A stretch of 18,474 bases of DNA from JABSOG01 sp047617105 (GCA_047617105.1 JBLGCB010000097.1:1-18474), one strand, 5' to 3'. Shown: positions 1-8,513, numbered from the stretch's first letter. A program made the numbers and translations. Notes: generated by a model from the letters alone, not told the origin.

Positions 1-31
1 CAGTTATGCAAGGTACAACCGTTGTTTGTTG

Positions 32-2206
32 TCATAGGCTTATCCCGTCATTATCTGTCACCGTGAGCCTAGCATTATAAACACCCTCTTCACTGTAACT
101 GTGCTGTGGATTGGCTTCATCGAGGCTTCTGCCATCGGCAAAATACCAGTTGTAGCTGACAATGGTGCCATTTGGATCGGTTGAGCCAGCAGCAGAGAAA
201 TCAATCACGCTATTCGCCTGAGCAGTGTATGGTCCATTCGTTATTGCCACCGGCACAGTGTCATTGCTGGCCACATAGGCCTGCAACCACTGGGCAAACT
301 CACTTTCATAGCTATTACCCCAACTGTCGATGCGAGTTTTATAGGCTGTCCAGTCACCAGTCCGAGTCGCCGCCAGCATCAGAGTCACTTCATCAGCATG
401 GTTTTCAAACATAAAACGCACCGCCAGATAACCCCAGCGATAAATCTGATCGCTGTCAGCATTGCTGTAAGTGCTACCCAAAATGGTGGTTAGCGGATAC
501 GTTGAACCATCTTTGATGGTGTCGACAGCCGCCTGATTATCATCTTGATGGGAGATATATTCCGCCACCCCTTCGCTCCACCATGTGATCGGATGCGGTG
601 AAGTATTAAAGCCGCCATACTTGTCAAAACGGCCATCCAGATAATGAACGTATTCATGTTCTAGATTCCAGACATAATGATCGGCATTGGCATAACTGGC
701 TTCATAGGCAATAAAGTTGGGGATATTACCTGGCGTGGCAGGTGTGCCCTCAAGGTACATTCCCCCGTTATCGGTGTTGATATTAAAGATGGTCCAGCCG
801 TAAGTGCCATAATCGTCATCGGAGTCAAAGATATTGACTTGCAACTGACTGTTTACGTCATCAGCCACCGGGATATTGTTGGTTTTGAGCTTAGCGTGAA
901 AATGACTTTCTTCTGCGCCCATTGCACTACAGGCGGCCACATGTTGCACAGCGGTCATGTTTTGTGAGCGAATTTTAATGCTTGGGCTACAGATATACGT
1001 TTGCGATAAAGCCAGCGCTTCAACTTGGCCAGCAAAACCACAAATATCATAATCAGCACAGTTGCCGTAATTGTCTGCCCCGCCCGCAGCAGTTAACCAA
1101 ACGGCATCGCCATAGCCATACATTTGATAAGTGCTGAAAATCGAGTTTAACGCAGCGTCAACATTGGCTTGAATCGCCGTGCCTGAGTAATATTTTAACC
1201 GACCCAACACCAAACCGGCATTGGAAGCCATATATTCGGCTTGATGATCAATCAACCAGCTACTGAGGGCAAAATCTTTTAATACCGTCACCAACTCAGT
1301 ATCGGTTGCCACTTGGGCGACAAAGTTACTGTTCCACTGGCCGCGAAGGATCAAGTTAAAAACACTGTTGACCGAACTGCGCATATAATGATTTTCGGCA
1401 TACGTGGCGTTGAAACGCGTGAGCCATTGTTTGGCTATCGGCAGATAGACGTCTTGCAAGCCGATATTATCCATGGCTATCATGACTTCGCTCAGCGCCT
1501 TGCCATGTTCATTGTCGTTATCATAAAAATGGCTGTTAGCGGCAAAAGCATCAATGGCGGCTTTAAACGCAGGTTTCACGGCGGCGCTAAAGGTGATATC
1601 AGCGCCATAAGTCGCGGCATAATTACCGACCCGTAAATACGCAAACATGGCTTCAATGTCACCATCACCGCCTCCGGCATACGCCACAGACAGGGTTTTC
1701 ACAGTGTCAGAAACCGCTATCATTTTTGCAGATGTCATCGCCACTTCTTGAATGGCATGGCTGGCCGAAAACAGTTCGTTGACACAGCGAATACCGCGGT
1801 TTTTGATTTCGTCAATCACCGTCACTGGGGTCGCATTGGCCAATACATCAAGGTCACAACCCAGTGTCACCGCACTTTGGCTGGTGGTTTTATGGCTGCT
1901 TTTGCTGCTTTTGGCGGTGGCGGTTAACGCCCGTGGAATGGCTGCTGTTGGTGCCAATGTTTGATGAGTGGTTCTATGGCTAGAGTTGTGGTAAGAGTTA
2001 TGATTTTGTTCAACGCCATGTTTTGGGCTGTTTTGATAGGATTGTTTTTGTTTGCTCTGTTGGTGTTTTGCTTTATCGGGGGTAAATTTTTTGATTTGTG
2101 GGTCTTGCTTAAGCAAACTCATGGGTGATGATGGTGCGGCTTGCGCAGCGGACATCATCGCCAAAACAGAGGCTGCGACCAGCGACTTTGTTGTCTTCAT
2201 GTACAT
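32..2206 (-). CDS. Secreted M9-family microbial collagenase with a C-terminal PKD domain
   Basis: A zinc metallopeptidase of family M9 (Vibrio/Clostridium-type collagenase), expected to be exported and to degrade collagen-like protein. Residues 3-24 form a Sec signal peptide ending AAQA. Residues about 25-110 are a Gln/His/Ser/Lys-rich low-complexity stretch. The M9 N-terminal and catalytic regions follow. Zinc ligands are visible as HEYVH (H517, E518, H521) and the downstream WWSEGVAEY, where E549 lies 28 residues after the second His, the same spacing as in clostridial collagenases. Residues about 652-724 are a PKD domain (GSTDPNGTIVSYNWYFADG). The frame ends abruptly after DNDGISL, before the last PKD strand is evident; see findings for a possible frameshift. 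Two starts are possible: ATG at 2206 or ATG at 2200. The AAGGG in front is better spaced for the second, which gives MKTTKSLVAAS. The family assignment is firm; the true C-terminus is not. Confidence 0.87.
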   Translation of the reverse strand: MYMKTTKSLVAASVLAMMSAAQAAPSSPMSLLKQDPQIKKFTPDKAKHQQSKQKQSYQNSPKHGVEQNHNSYHNSSHRTTHQTLAPTAAIPRALTATAKSSKSSHKTTSQSAVTLGCDLDVLANATPVTVIDEIKNRGIRCVNELFSASHAIQEVAMTSAKMIAVSDTVKTLSVAYAGGGDGDIEAMFAYLRVGNYAATYGADITFSAAVKPAFKAAIDAFAANSHFYDNDNEHGKALSEVMIAMDNIGLQDVYLPIAKQWLTRFNATYAENHYMRSSVNSVFNLILRGQWNSNFVAQVATDTELVTVLKDFALSSWLIDHQAEYMASNAGLVLGRLKYYSGTAIQANVDAALNSIFSTYQMYGYGDAVWLTAAGGADNYGNCADYDICGFAGQVEALALSQTYICSPSIKIRSQNMTAVQHVAACSAMGAEESHFHAKLKTNNIPVADDVNSQLQVNIFDSDDDYGTYGWTIFNINTDNGGMYLEGTPATPGNIPNFIAYEASYANADHYVWNLEHEYVHYLDGRFDKYGGFNTSPHPITWWSEGVAEYISHQDDNQAAVDTIKDGSTYPLTTILGSTYSNADSDQIYRWGYLAVRFMFENHADEVTLMLAATRTGDWTAYKTRIDSWGNSYESEFAQWLQAYVASNDTVPVAITNGPYTAQANSVIDFSAAGSTDPNGTIVSYNWYFADGRSLDEANPQHSYSEEGVYNARLTVTDNDGISL

Positions 2207-2221
2207 TTTTCCCTTATATAA

Positions 2222-2248
2222 ATTTTATAGATTTTATAGATTTTATAG
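2222..2248. repeat. 9-bp tandem repeat (ATTTTATAG x3) in the collagenase leader/promoter
   Basis: Three perfect head-to-tail copies of ATTTTATAG, followed by a partial fourth (ATTTTTTT). Read in the direction of the collagenase gene each copy is CTATAAAAT, so each contains a TATAAA that resembles a sigma-70 -10 hexamer. The array lies about 15-40 bp upstream of the start codon. It may be the promoter core, with the copy number affecting spacing. That role is inference. Confidence 0.75.
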
Positions 2249-2458
2249 ATTTTTTTTAATAAGATTCAGCAGGTTTATTTTTGGGGAATGTAGTGAAGGG
2301 AAAATGATCGTCAATTGCCACATCAGTGGCCACACTTTCCATAAATACACATTCCTCGATACCAAATCGACCCGCTCATTCTACAGCGTAAATTGATTTA
2401 TTCAACACAAAATGATTGATTTTTTAGCTTGGGATAAAAACTGATTTGATGATTAAAT

Positions 2459-2584
2459 CGTAGGGTGCGCACCAGCCTGCATGAAAAGTCCCCAAGAGTA
2501 CCGTGAATCATGGGATATGCTCGAAAAAGGCTTGTTTATGACTGCAAGTTCACGCGTGGGCACAAAAAGCGTGACCACCCTACG
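2459..2584. repeat. Short non-coding element with CGTAGGGTG terminal inverted repeats (MITE-like)
   Basis: The left end reads CGTAGGGTGCGCAC (2459-2472) and the right end GTGACCACCCTACG (2571-2584). These are inverted repeats matching at 12 of 14 positions, with nine perfect outer bases. The 126-bp interior has no coding potential. Short elements with this kind of GTAGGGTG...CACCCTAC end are scattered in many gammaproteobacterial genomes. I see no clear target-site duplication. It could instead be a stand-alone fold-back repeat rather than a transposable one. Confidence 0.55.
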
Positions 2585-2626
2585 CCATTCCATAGTAAGT
2601 TTCGACTTTTATGAAGTTTTCATTCC

Positions 2627-2962
2627 TTAATCTTCGAAGTAAGTGCCCCAACCATCATATTCAACATTCTGGCTTTTGGCCAAAGCCAGCATTTTTTCAA
2701 TATCTTCCATGATGCTTTCTTCTTCTAGCGGGCTTTCGATGATGATATCAAAAGCCAGTACCTTAGTACCATCTTCGGTTTCAAACTCTTCGGCGTCGGT
2801 CACATCAAAACCCAGTTTGAATGCCGCTAAGGCAGCCTTTTCAAGCACATCAAAATCTTCGCTGGCAAAATGATGCTCTATGGTGTGCATCGCCTCATCA
2901 TTTGAACCATCTTCTAATAATGCATCAATGACTTCTTCGGTAAATGCTTGCCATTCGTTCAT
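2627..2962 (-). CDS. rraB: Regulator of RNase E activity B (RraB)
   Basis: A small acidic cytoplasmic protein of 111 residues that in E. coli binds the C-terminal scaffold region of RNase E and inhibits or reshapes degradosome activity. The sequence carries the family's hallmark segments: LLEDGSNDEAMHTIEHHF near the N-terminus, LEKAALAAFKLGFDVTDAEE in the middle and EYDGWGTYFED at the very C-terminus. The E. coli protein is slightly longer, with an extra acidic tail. Its ATG overlaps the stop of the upstream plsC gene (ATGA, 2959-2962), so the two are translationally coupled and almost certainly share one transcript. The assignment is strong. Confidence 0.93.
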   Translation of the reverse strand: MNEWQAFTEEVIDALLEDGSNDEAMHTIEHHFASEDFDVLEKAALAAFKLGFDVTDAEEFETEDGTKVLAFDIIIESPLEEESIMEDIEKMLALAKSQNVEYDGWGTYFED

Positions 2963-3708
2963 GTTTTATTCCTCGCGCCCTTGGCGACTTCTTGATCTAA
3001 ATCGGCAATCTTTTGTTTCATCAGCTGATGCACTTGATTGGCCATGGAGCGAACACTTTCTTTGTCTTCTCTATTGCCATCGGGGGCTGACACAGCCATT
3101 GGTTCCATGATTTCAATGATGATTTTGCCATTGTCCCAACGATTAAGTTTCACCAAACCGGTGGTGGCACTGAGGCATAACGGCACAATCGGCACCTTGG
3201 CCTGAACGGCGGTATGAAACGCACCTGTTTTAAACGGCAATAACCCCTTACCGTAATTACGCGTGCCTTCGGCAAACATCCATACTGAAATTTTGCGCTC
3301 TTTAATTTTCTTCACTGTCTGAGCAATAGTATTAAAGGCTTTGCCTTTATTATTACGGTCAATCAGAATATTGCCCGATAACCAATATAGCTGACCAAAC
3401 AGAGGGATCCATTTAAGGCTCTTTTTGCCCACGGTCGCCGTATAAGGCTGCACACCACTGGCAATCAAAAATAAATCCAACGCATTTTGATGATTAGCGA
3501 CATAAACACAGCAGCCCAAATCCTTAACCGAATCAGGCACCCTGATTTCAATATCAACGCCTAGCAAACCTGTCACTTTGCCAAACGCCATCGACACCCA
3601 ATAAACATTATTGGGGTGAAAAGGGCGAAAAAGGCAAAAAATACAGCCGAAGATACAGACACAACAAAAATAACAAAAGATCACACAAATACGAGCAACA
3701 GCAATCAC
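2959..3708 (-). CDS. plsC: 1-acyl-sn-glycerol-3-phosphate acyltransferase (PlsC family)
   Basis: Transfers an acyl chain to lysophosphatidic acid to make phosphatidic acid, the second acylation step of phospholipid synthesis, at the inner membrane. Residues about 5-28 form a hydrophobic, Cys/Phe-rich membrane anchor. The catalytic H-x4-D motif is NHQNALD (H73, D78). The glycerol-phosphate binding motif FAEGTR (E147-R150) follows, then VPIVPLCLS as motif IV. Length of 249 residues is normal. The start is GTG at 3706-3708, supported by a strong AAGGAA seven bases upstream (3715-3720). The gene overlaps rraB by four bases. Several paralogues of this family exist in gammaproteobacteria, so it may be an accessory rather than the sole PlsC. 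Confidence 0.9.
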   Translation of the reverse strand: MIAVARICVIFCYFCCVCIFGCIFCLFRPFHPNNVYWVSMAFGKVTGLLGVDIEIRVPDSVKDLGCCVYVANHQNALDLFLIASGVQPYTATVGKKSLKWIPLFGQLYWLSGNILIDRNNKGKAFNTIAQTVKKIKERKISVWMFAEGTRNYGKGLLPFKTGAFHTAVQAKVPIVPLCLSATTGLVKLNRWDNGKIIIEIMEPMAVSAPDGNREDKESVRSMANQVHQLMKQKIADLDQEVAKGARNKT

Positions 3709-3714
3709 AAAAGA

Positions 3715-3720
3715 TTCCTT
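3715..3720 (-). promoter_or_regulatory. Ribosome binding site fixing the GTG start of plsC
   Basis: AAGGAA on the minus strand, six to seven bases before GTG at 3708. No ATG lies nearby in frame, so this site decides for the GTG start. Confidence 0.7.
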
Positions 3721-3806
3721 AACGCTTTAAGGCAGTAAATTTTCGCCAGTATAAACCTGTTTATCAGATAAACCAAACCTCAAGACTATGGGATAGTAAA
3801 AAAGCA

Positions 3807-3815
3807 TGTTAAAAT
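3807..3815 (+). promoter_or_regulatory. Predicted extended -10 promoter for the rsfS operon
   Basis: TGTTAAAAT reads as an extended -10 (TG-N-TAAAAT) in the divergent gap between plsC and rsfS. It lies about 37 bases before the rsfS start. No good -35 box is visible at the expected distance. This is prediction only. Confidence 0.35.
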
Positions 3816-3837
3816 CCGCTCGTTATTAACAATATTT

Positions 3838-3854
3838 AAGGTCTTTATACTTTG
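3838..3854 (+). promoter_or_regulatory. Ribosome binding site and TTG start of rsfS
   Basis: AAGG (3838-3841) stands ten bases before TTG (3852-3854). The TTG start yields an N-terminus MQSVELLDFVIDKI that lines up with E. coli RsfS (MQGKALQDFVIDKI). The next possible start, GTG at 3861, would lose three conserved-length residues and lies too far from the AAGG. Confidence 0.6.
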
Positions 3855-4172
3855 CAAAGCGTGGAACTATTGGATTTCGTGATCGACAAGATTGACGATA
3901 TGAAAGGCCGTGATGTGGTCAAGCTAGATGTTCAGAAAAAATCAACCATTACTGATTATATGGTAATCTGTTCAGGTAATTCGAAAAAACATGTACAATC
4001 TATTGGTGCAAATGTCGCCATAGAAGCCAAAAACAACGGTAATCCGCCTATCGGTGTCGAAGGTAAAGAGTCCGGTGAATGGGTGCTGGTTGATTTAGGC
4101 CCGGTGATTGTTCATGTGATGCAAGAAAGTACCCGAGACTTCTATCAACTAGAAAAACTGTGGACTGAGTAA
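3852..4172 (+). CDS. rsfS: Ribosomal silencing factor RsfS
   Basis: Binds ribosomal protein L14 (uL14) on the 50S subunit and blocks joining with 30S, lowering translation in stationary phase or starvation. The 106-residue protein carries the family signatures: FVIDKIDDMKGRDVVKLDV, TITDYMVICSGNSKKHVQSI, GVEGKESGEWVLVDLGPVIVHVM and a C-terminal FYQLEKLW. It begins with TTG. It is the first gene of the plus-strand cluster and its stop is three bases before rlmH, the same pair order as in E. coli. nadD, which often precedes rsfS, is not next to it; the divergent plsC is. Confidence 0.95.
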   Translation: MQSVELLDFVIDKIDDMKGRDVVKLDVQKKSTITDYMVICSGNSKKHVQSIGANVAIEAKNNGNPPIGVEGKESGEWVLVDLGPVIVHVMQESTRDFYQLEKLWTE

Positions 4173-4175
4173 AGC

Positions 4176-4646
4176 GTGAAAATTCAGTTGGTTGCGGTAG
4201 GCACTCGAATGCCAGATTGGGTGCAAAAAGGTTATCTCGAATACCAACGCCGCTTCCCCAGAGATTTTTTGCTGGAACTAACTGAAATCCCCGCTGGTAA
4301 GCGGGGCAAGAACAGTGATATCAAGCGTATTTTACAAATCGAAGGGGAAAAAACCCTCGCGGCCATCGCCAAAGGCAACCGCATTGTCACGCTTGAAGTC
4401 ACCGGCAAACCCTGGACCACAGCACAACTGGCCAAACACCAGCAAAGCTGGCAGATGGATGGTCGCAACGTTAGTTTGTTGATTGGCGGCCCTGAAGGGC
4501 TGGCCCCTGATTGCATTGCCGCCAGCGAACAAAAATGGTCGTTGTCAGCATTAACTCTGCCACACCCTTTAGTTCGAGTGGTAGTAGCAGAAAGTCTCTA
4601 CCGGGCATGGAGCATCAATAACAACCATCCCTATCACAGAGAATAA
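4176..4646 (+). CDS. rlmH: 23S rRNA (pseudouridine1915-N3)-methyltransferase RlmH
   Basis: A SPOUT-class methyltransferase that methylates N3 of pseudouridine 1915 in helix 69 of 23S rRNA on the assembled 70S ribosome, using SAM. The knot region shows the SAM-binding LLIGGPEGL and LPHPLVRVVVAESLYRAWSI, ending NNHPYHRE as in E. coli. Length is 156 residues against 155 in E. coli. The start is GTG at 4176, three bases after the rsfS stop, which implies translational coupling. The assignment is essentially certain. Confidence 0.97.
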   Translation: MKIQLVAVGTRMPDWVQKGYLEYQRRFPRDFLLELTEIPAGKRGKNSDIKRILQIEGEKTLAAIAKGNRIVTLEVTGKPWTTAQLAKHQQSWQMDGRNVSLLIGGPEGLAPDCIAASEQKWSLSALTLPHPLVRVVVAESLYRAWSINNNHPYHRE

Positions 4647-4670
4647 CCCGGGAATTTCACCACAAACACT

Positions 4671-6602
4671 ATGCCCTATACCCGAATCACCATACGTGAC
4701 CACTCTTCTGAATCTAACCTGTTTGCTAGACGCGCTTTTTTTGCCCTTTTATTTGTTATCACCCTGATTATCGTGCTGTTAAGCAATATGTACCATCTGC
4801 AAATTAAACGCCACGAAACCTATACAACCCGCTCCAATGATAATCGCATCAGTATCAGACCCATCGCACCAAACCGAGGGCTTATTTTTGACCGCAACGG
4901 CAAGCTGCTGGCCGAAAACCGACCAACTTATTCTCTTGAGGTCATTCCTGAACAAGCAGGTAATATCAACGAACTGCTAAAACAACTGGTCGGCGTCATT
5001 GAACTTAGCGAAGAGCAACAAAAAAACTTTGTTAAAAGCGTTAAACGTCAACGCCGCTTTAAATCGGTAGTGGTAAAAAACAACCTCACCGAAGATGAAG
5101 TCGCTAAATTTTCTGTGCAACAACATCACTTTGTTGGCCTCAGTATCGAAGCACGCCTGACCCGCTTTTATCCTTATGGTGATGTACTTACTCATGCCAT
5201 CGGTTATGTCGGCAAAATCAACAAAAAAGAATTGGTCGCCATTGATCAAGCAGGCAATAGCGCCAATTATGCGGGCAGTTATGACATTGGTAAGCAGGGC
5301 ATCGAACGTTTTTATGAAAATCAATTACATGGCAAGGTGGGTTACCGCGAAGTTGAGGTTAACAGTCGGGGACGCATTTTACGCACCCTGAATATCAATC
5401 CACCAACACCTGGCAATGATTTGACCCTGACCTTGGATATGGATTTACAAAAGGTGGCTCAAGACGCCCTCAAAGGCACTCGTGGTGCTGTGGTCGCCAT
5501 CGACGCCACCAATGGTGGCATTCTCGCGTTTTACAGTAACCCCAGTTACGATCCCAATCTATTTGTTCATGGCATCAGCACAAAAGACTATCGGCCGCTG
5601 ATCACTTCAAAAGATCGGCCTTTGATCAATCGGGTCACCCAAGGGCGTTACCCACCCGCCTCCACCGCCAAACCCCTAATGGCCTTATTGGGCCTCGAAT
5701 CAGAATTGGTAACCAAAGAAACCAAAATTCGTGATCCAGGGTTTTACCGCATCCCCAAGGTCAAGCGTAAATACCGTGACTGGAAACCCAACGGCCATGG
5801 CAATGTTGATGTTTATACGTCTATCGAACAATCTTGTGATATCTATTTTTACGACTTGTCTTATAAACTCGGCATCGATCAAATCAGTACCTTTATGGCC
5901 CGATTTGGTTTTGGTGAAAAAACCGGTGTCGATATCTTTGAAGAGGTCGGTGGTATTTTACCCTCAAGAGGCTGGAAAAGAGCGCAACATAACCAACCCT
6001 GGTATGCCGGTGACACCATTTCTGTCGGTATTGGACAAGGCTACTGGACCGCCACGCCATTACAATTGGCCTTCGCTACCGCGACTTTGGCCAATAAAGG
6101 GGTGATAAGAACCCCTCATTTTGTGCAACACCAGATGGTTAGAGAACAACCGACCAATAGAATGATTGTCACTCAAGATCAGGACCATCCACCCATCGTG
6201 CTAAAAAACCCAGAAAATTGGGATATCATTATCGAAGGGATGCGTCGCACCAATCATGGTTCACGAGGCACCGCTCGAAAGATTTTCAGAAAAACAAAAT
6301 ATCAATCAGCAGGAAAAACCGGCACCGCGCAACGGGTTAACGTCGCTGAAGATGTTAAATATGATGCCAAAAAGATTTCGAAACGCAATCTGCCCAATGC
6401 CATGTACATCGGCTTTGCACCGGTCAACAATCCCAAAATCGTGATTGCTGTTGCCGTCGAAAATGGCGAACATGGTTCATCAACCGCCGCCCCAATGGCG
6501 AGAAAGTTAATGGATAGGTATTTTGCCAGCTACCCATTGGACTTACCCGTCCCGACACCTGAAAATAAAATAGCCACAGAGCCTGCTACCAATGCCGAAT
6601 AA
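4671..6602 (+). CDS. mrdA: Penicillin-binding protein 2 (elongasome transpeptidase)
   Basis: The monofunctional class B transpeptidase of the Rod complex, which crosslinks new lateral-wall peptidoglycan and is paired with RodA. Residues about 21-44 are the single membrane anchor. The N-terminal pedestal domain includes IAPNRGLIFDRNGKLLAENRP. The catalytic domain has all three motifs: the nucleophile in PASTAKP (S331, K334; E. coli S330), SCD (S388-D390) and KTG (K549-G551, followed by TAQ). The conserved stretch GDTISVGIGQGYWTATPLQLA is also present. Length of 643 residues is typical. No strong Shine-Dalgarno precedes ATG 4671, which sits 24 bases after rlmH. It overlaps rodA by 11 bases. Confidence 0.96.
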   Translation: MPYTRITIRDHSSESNLFARRAFFALLFVITLIIVLLSNMYHLQIKRHETYTTRSNDNRISIRPIAPNRGLIFDRNGKLLAENRPTYSLEVIPEQAGNINELLKQLVGVIELSEEQQKNFVKSVKRQRRFKSVVVKNNLTEDEVAKFSVQQHHFVGLSIEARLTRFYPYGDVLTHAIGYVGKINKKELVAIDQAGNSANYAGSYDIGKQGIERFYENQLHGKVGYREVEVNSRGRILRTLNINPPTPGNDLTLTLDMDLQKVAQDALKGTRGAVVAIDATNGGILAFYSNPSYDPNLFVHGISTKDYRPLITSKDRPLINRVTQGRYPPASTAKPLMALLGLESELVTKETKIRDPGFYRIPKVKRKYRDWKPNGHGNVDVYTSIEQSCDIYFYDLSYKLGIDQISTFMARFGFGEKTGVDIFEEVGGILPSRGWKRAQHNQPWYAGDTISVGIGQGYWTATPLQLAFATATLANKGVIRTPHFVQHQMVREQPTNRMIVTQDQDHPPIVLKNPENWDIIIEGMRRTNHGSRGTARKIFRKTKYQSAGKTGTAQRVNVAEDVKYDAKKISKRNLPNAMYIGFAPVNNPKIVIAVAVENGEHGSSTAAPMARKLMDRYFASYPLDLPVPTPENKIATEPATNAE

Positions 6603-7701
6603 TCCTCCAAAGCAATCCCTGCTCTTTCGTTTACATATCGACGTGCCTTTACTCATCGGGCTACTGGCCATCATGTTGCTGGGTTTGGCCGTAATGTACA
6701 GTGCCAGTGGTGAAAACCATAAGCAGGTGGTACGCCAACTCATACACATTGGCATCGCTTGTGGTGGAATGTTTATCTTTGCCCAAATCCCGCCGATGGT
6801 TTATCGTCACTGGACCGTGGCGGTGTTTGTTGTCGGCATCGCATTACTGGTGGCGGTATTAGTGTTTGGCCACGTTGGCAAAGGCGCGCAGCGCTGGCTC
6901 GATCTCGGTTTTATCAAATTTCAACCATCAGAATTAATGAAACTGGCAGTGCCGATGATGGTTTCTTGGTATCTCAGCCGATACCACTTACCCTCGACCT
7001 TCAAACATATCTTCTTCGGTTTTATCCTGATGGCCATCCCCACTTTACTGATTGCCAAGCAACCAGATTTAGGCACCTCGATTTTAATTGCCTCATCGGG
7101 TTTTTTTGCCCTGTTTCTTAGCGGCATGAGCTGGTCTTTATTGTTATTTCTCGCCGCCCTAGCCCCCGTCGCACTGTGGGTTTTATGGAGTTTTTTCATG
7201 CATACCTACCAAAAACAGCGGGTGTTGACTTTTCTTGACCCAGAAACAGATCCGTTAGGGTCTGGTTATCATATTATTCAGTCAAAAATCGCCATCGGCT
7301 CCGGCGGCCTCGAAGGCAAGGGCTGGTTACACGGCACCCAATCTCAGCTCGAATTTATTCCTGAACGCCACACCGATTTTATTTTTTCTGTGTTTAGTGA
7401 AGAATTTGGTTTGGTCGGTGTGATAGTGTTGTTGGCCATTTATCTGTTTATTGTTGCCAGAGGCATGTATATCTCGGTTCGCGCTCAAGACACTTTCGGC
7501 AAACTGCTCGCAGGCAGTATCACCATGACCTTTTTTGTTTATGTATTTGTTAATATAGGTATGGTCTCTGGTTTACTGCCGGTGGTTGGGGTGCCCTTAC
7601 CTTTAGTCAGTTACGGGGGAACATCGATGGTGACCCTGATGCTGGGGTTTGGTGTATTGATGTCAATTAGCACCCATCGACGTTTGTTGGCGTCTAACTG
7701 A
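6592..7701 (+). CDS. rodA: Rod shape-determining peptidoglycan glycosyltransferase RodA (SEDS)
   Basis: A SEDS-family inner-membrane glycosyltransferase that polymerises glycan strands from lipid II for cell elongation, together with PBP2. Multiple hydrophobic segments fill the protein, consistent with ten membrane spans. Diagnostic motifs are KGAQRWLDLGFIKFQPSE, AKQPDLGTS, the large loop ending FIPERHTDFIFSVFSEE and PLPLVSYGGTS near the C-terminus. The essential aspartate of the FIPERHTDF loop is D262, the same number as in E. coli. Length is 369 residues (E. coli 370). It begins inside the end of mrdA and its stop overlaps the rlpA start (TGATG), so the three are coupled. Confidence 0.97.
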   Translation: MPNNPPKQSLLFRLHIDVPLLIGLLAIMLLGLAVMYSASGENHKQVVRQLIHIGIACGGMFIFAQIPPMVYRHWTVAVFVVGIALLVAVLVFGHVGKGAQRWLDLGFIKFQPSELMKLAVPMMVSWYLSRYHLPSTFKHIFFGFILMAIPTLLIAKQPDLGTSILIASSGFFALFLSGMSWSLLLFLAALAPVALWVLWSFFMHTYQKQRVLTFLDPETDPLGSGYHIIQSKIAIGSGGLEGKGWLHGTQSQLEFIPERHTDFIFSVFSEEFGLVGVIVLLAIYLFIVARGMYISVRAQDTFGKLLAGSITMTFFVYVFVNIGMVSGLLPVVGVPLPLVSYGGTSMVTLMLGFGVLMSISTHRRLLASN

Positions 7702-8513
7702 TGTTGTTATTACGGAGTTTTTTCATCGTCTTAATGTTGATCTTGGTTCAGAGCCTGATCAGCGGTTGTGCCCAGTCAAGTCGTTACACCATGAAAAGCG
7801 ATAAAGCACCGTTACGGCCACCGACATCACTCGAGTTGATCAACCCAACTCCTGTCCATTTGCCGTTATACCCACCCGCATTACGTCCATATAAAGTGCT
7901 GGGTAAACATTACACCCCATTAAAATCGGCGCAAAACTATCAAGCCCAAGGGATTGCGTCTTGGTATGGTCGTAAATTTCACGGCCACCTGACCTCTAAT
8001 GGCGAAACCTATGATATGTTTGCCATGAGTGCCGCCCATACCACCTTGCCCATTCCCAGCTTTGCCAGAGTCACCAATCTGGATAATAACAAATCTGTCA
8101 TTGTCAGAGTAAATGACCGAGGCCCCTTTCATGATAAACGTTTAGTCGACCTGTCGTATACCGCCGCTTGGGCGTTGGGTATGCTGGCCAAAGGCACTGC
8201 CAGAGTCAAACTCGAGGCGATCACCGTGTCACCAGAGCCACCCCAATCACCCGCTATGCCATCATTTAAAGCACAACCAGCAAAAAAATGGCTGTTTATT
8301 CAGGTATTGGCCAGCAGCGATGAGACAAAGGTCAACAAAACTGCAGCGCAATTATCTCAATTACTTGACCAGCCAACCCGAACATCTGAGAATAGTGGCG
8401 TCTACAAACTGAGGGTTGGTCCACTGATCAGCCGGGAACAAGGAACGGCGCTTATCAAAACATTGAAAAATAACGGATATCTTGACGCATACATGCTTTA
8501 CAGCCCGGACTGA
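7701..8513 (+). CDS. rlpA: Septal ring lytic transglycosylase / rare lipoprotein A RlpA
   Basis: An outer-membrane-associated lipoprotein. In Pseudomonas RlpA is a lytic transglycosylase that cleaves denuded glycan; in E. coli it localises to the septum without clear activity. The N-terminus is a lipoprotein signal with lipobox LISGC (C23). The double-psi beta-barrel domain covers about residues 85-175: GIASWYGRKFHGHLTSNGE with its catalytic-type Glu/His neighbourhood, then VRVNDRGPFHDKRLVDLS. A C-terminal SPOR domain (about 195-270, KKWLFIQVLASSDE...) should bind denuded peptidoglycan. ATG 7701 overlaps the rodA stop. mltB, which commonly sits between rodA and rlpA, is missing here. Confidence 0.93.
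   Translation: MLLLRSFFIVLMLILVQSLISGCAQSSRYTMKSDKAPLRPPTSLELINPTPVHLPLYPPALRPYKVLGKHYTPLKSAQNYQAQGIASWYGRKFHGHLTSNGETYDMFAMSAAHTTLPIPSFARVTNLDNNKSVIVRVNDRGPFHDKRLVDLSYTAAWALGMLAKGTARVKLEAITVSPEPPQSPAMPSFKAQPAKKWLFIQVLASSDETKVNKTAAQLSQLLDQPTRTSENSGVYKLRVGPLISREQGTALIKTLKNNGYLDAYMLYSPD

Larger units (their letters stand above)
2207..2626. other. Intergenic region between collagenase and rraB
   Basis: No convincing gene. It holds AT-rich promoter-like DNA with a 9-bp tandem repeat next to the collagenase start and an inverted-repeat element near rraB, both listed separately. A plus-strand open frame that spans part of it runs antisense into the collagenase gene and has no coding character. The stretch 2256-2458 shows nothing I recognise apart from small palindromes such as GTGGCCAC. 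Confidence 0.6.

Noticed and set aside
2222..2255. CRISPR-like repeat
   Set aside because: Repeats are 9 bp, directly abutting and without spacers; it is a simple tandem repeat.
2052..2396. Plus-strand open frame of 114 codons across the collagenase start and upstream gap
   Set aside because: It is antisense to the signal-peptide region and its FYRFYRFYRF run is just the translated 9-bp repeat; no ribosome binding site or family resemblance.
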